Part shown: positions 28,406 through 28,843 of the stretch, in pieces
How the letters are laid out: each line of letters opens with the position of its first letter
Numbering within the stretch: the first letter of the stretch is position 1
From: a virus
DNA: 28,843 nt
Direction: 5' to 3' (one strand)
Virus record (IMG/VR): IMGVR_UViG_3300025138_012132
Location: 1 to 28,843 of that record
The notes under the pieces: generated by a model
What the model saw: the letters and a program-made list of their open reading frames with translations, nothing else
Database searches by the model: none
What the model was told of the DNA's origin: nothing
Position numbers and translations under genes: made by a program

Positions 28406-28843
28406 GAAAACAATTTGCAAAATACTTACATGATGAAATGTCTAATAACGAAGACATCATATTAATGACTGGGGACTTAGGTTATGGTTTATGGGATCAA
28501 ATTAAAATCGACTATCCAGATAGGTTTATTAATTTTTTATCATCTGAACAATTAATGTTAGGAGCAGCTACAGGCATGGCGTTAGAAGGAAAAATTCCTA
28601 TTGTTTATTCAATCACCCCCTTTGTACTATATAGACCTTTTGAATGGATTAGAAATTACTTAGATCATGAACAAATTCCTGTTAAATTAGTAGGTGGCGG
28701 GAGAGATAAAGATTATGGTTATTTAGGTTTTTCACATTGGGGAGAAGAAGATATTGATATTTTATCTGTATTTAAAAACATTCAATTAATGAAACCTGAA
28801 GAATTAGATTTGCATACATTTAAGACATTTATTCATAGTACAA
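28402..28843 (+). CDS. Transketolase C-terminal subunit (pyrimidine-binding domain), partial at the right edge
   Basis: The frame opens at ATG 28402 inside the stop of the preceding gene and runs to the edge without a stop (about 147 codons visible). The visible part includes DIILMTGDLGYGLWDQI, then FINFLSSEQLMLGAATGMALEGKIP and ITPFVLYRPFEWIRNYL, followed by KLVGGGRDKDYGYLGFSHWGEEDI. This is the pyrimidine-domain pattern of transketolase and related enzymes; the Glu of SSEQ is the residue that activates the TPP aminopyrimidine. The domain ends cleanly where the upstream gene begins to be absent, so this is a natural two-subunit enzyme and not a frameshift. The rest lies outside the window. 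Confidence 0.92.
   Translation, partial: MRKQFAKYLHDEMSNNEDIILMTGDLGYGLWDQIKIDYPDRFINFLSSEQLMLGAATGMALEGKIPIVYSITPFVLYRPFEWIRNYLDHEQIPVKLVGGGRDKDYGYLGFSHWGEEDIDILSVFKNIQLMKPEELDLHTFKTFIHST

Noticed and set aside
27797-28843. Transketolase split as a frameshift or pseudogene
   Set aside because: The break is at the natural domain boundary with an ATGA overlap and a good start, and two-subunit transketolases are common; both halves keep key residues.
1-28843. CRISPR arrays, insertion sequences, attachment sites
   Set aside because: No regularly spaced direct repeats, no transposase or integrase motifs and no terminal inverted repeats were seen.

Overview
The window is almost certainly part of the genome of a large, AT-rich, T4-like (myovirus-type) bacteriophage. 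The first 12 kb carry a recognisable T4-type replication set: a family B DNA polymerase (gp43, here in two pieces), sliding clamp (gp45) and both clamp-loader subunits (gp44, gp62). Nearly every gene junction abuts or overlaps, all genes are on the + strand, and no tRNA, rRNA, CRISPR array or transposase is visible. Several signs point to a Bacteroidota (flavobacteria-like) host. Most start codons lack a Shine-Dalgarno sequence and sit behind A/T-rich leaders. A 55-residue protein resembles the small Hc1/histone-H1-like proteins of Bacteroidetes. A DUF2452-like protein is present. A repeated intergenic element (TTCGTATATT) resembles part of the Bacteroidetes -7 box. The host assignment is inference; the T4-like replication core is read directly from motifs.

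Layout. (1) 1-1229: the tail of an unidentified gene, a phosphoribosyltransferase and a MazG-like nucleotide pyrophosphohydrolase, all or mostly nucleotide metabolism. (2) 1230-4576: DNA polymerase split between motif B and motif C into 43A and 43B, with an 87-residue unknown gene and a cytidylyltransferase-fold gene wedged between the halves. (3) 4600-5695: sliding clamp and a DUF2452-like protein. (4) 5790-8574: a chaperone block with Hsp20, a small unknown protein, GroES-like and GroEL. (5) 8599-12240: Hc1-like mini-protein, clamp loader gp44 and gp62 with small unknown genes between them, a DUF1599/Nmad1-like protein and a Cas4/RecB-like PD-(D/E)XK nuclease with probable Fe-S cysteines. 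(6) 12282-28843, running off the edge: a glycan-biosynthesis island of about 16.5 kb, opened by a small ribbon-helix-helix-like protein.

The island has about nine probable glycosyltransferases of several folds, a non-hydrolysing UDP-GlcNAc 2-epimerase, and a DegT-family enzyme whose PLP lysine is replaced by His (RfbH/ColD-like 3-dehydratase type). It also has a compact DegT aminotransferase next to a GNAT acetyltransferase, a HAD phosphatase fused to a sugar nucleotidyltransferase, a SAM methyltransferase, a GDPD-like phosphodiesterase, an RmlB-like 4,6-dehydratase and a two-gene transketolase. Together these could make one or more unusual nucleotide sugars (amino-deoxy, 3-deoxy and perhaps two-carbon-branched) and assemble them into a glycan. 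This could remodel the host surface during infection or decorate the virion; the sequence does not say which.

There is no gene-free stretch longer than about 100 bases. The two longest gaps, 5696-5789 and 6210-6280, hold short repeated promoter-like elements.
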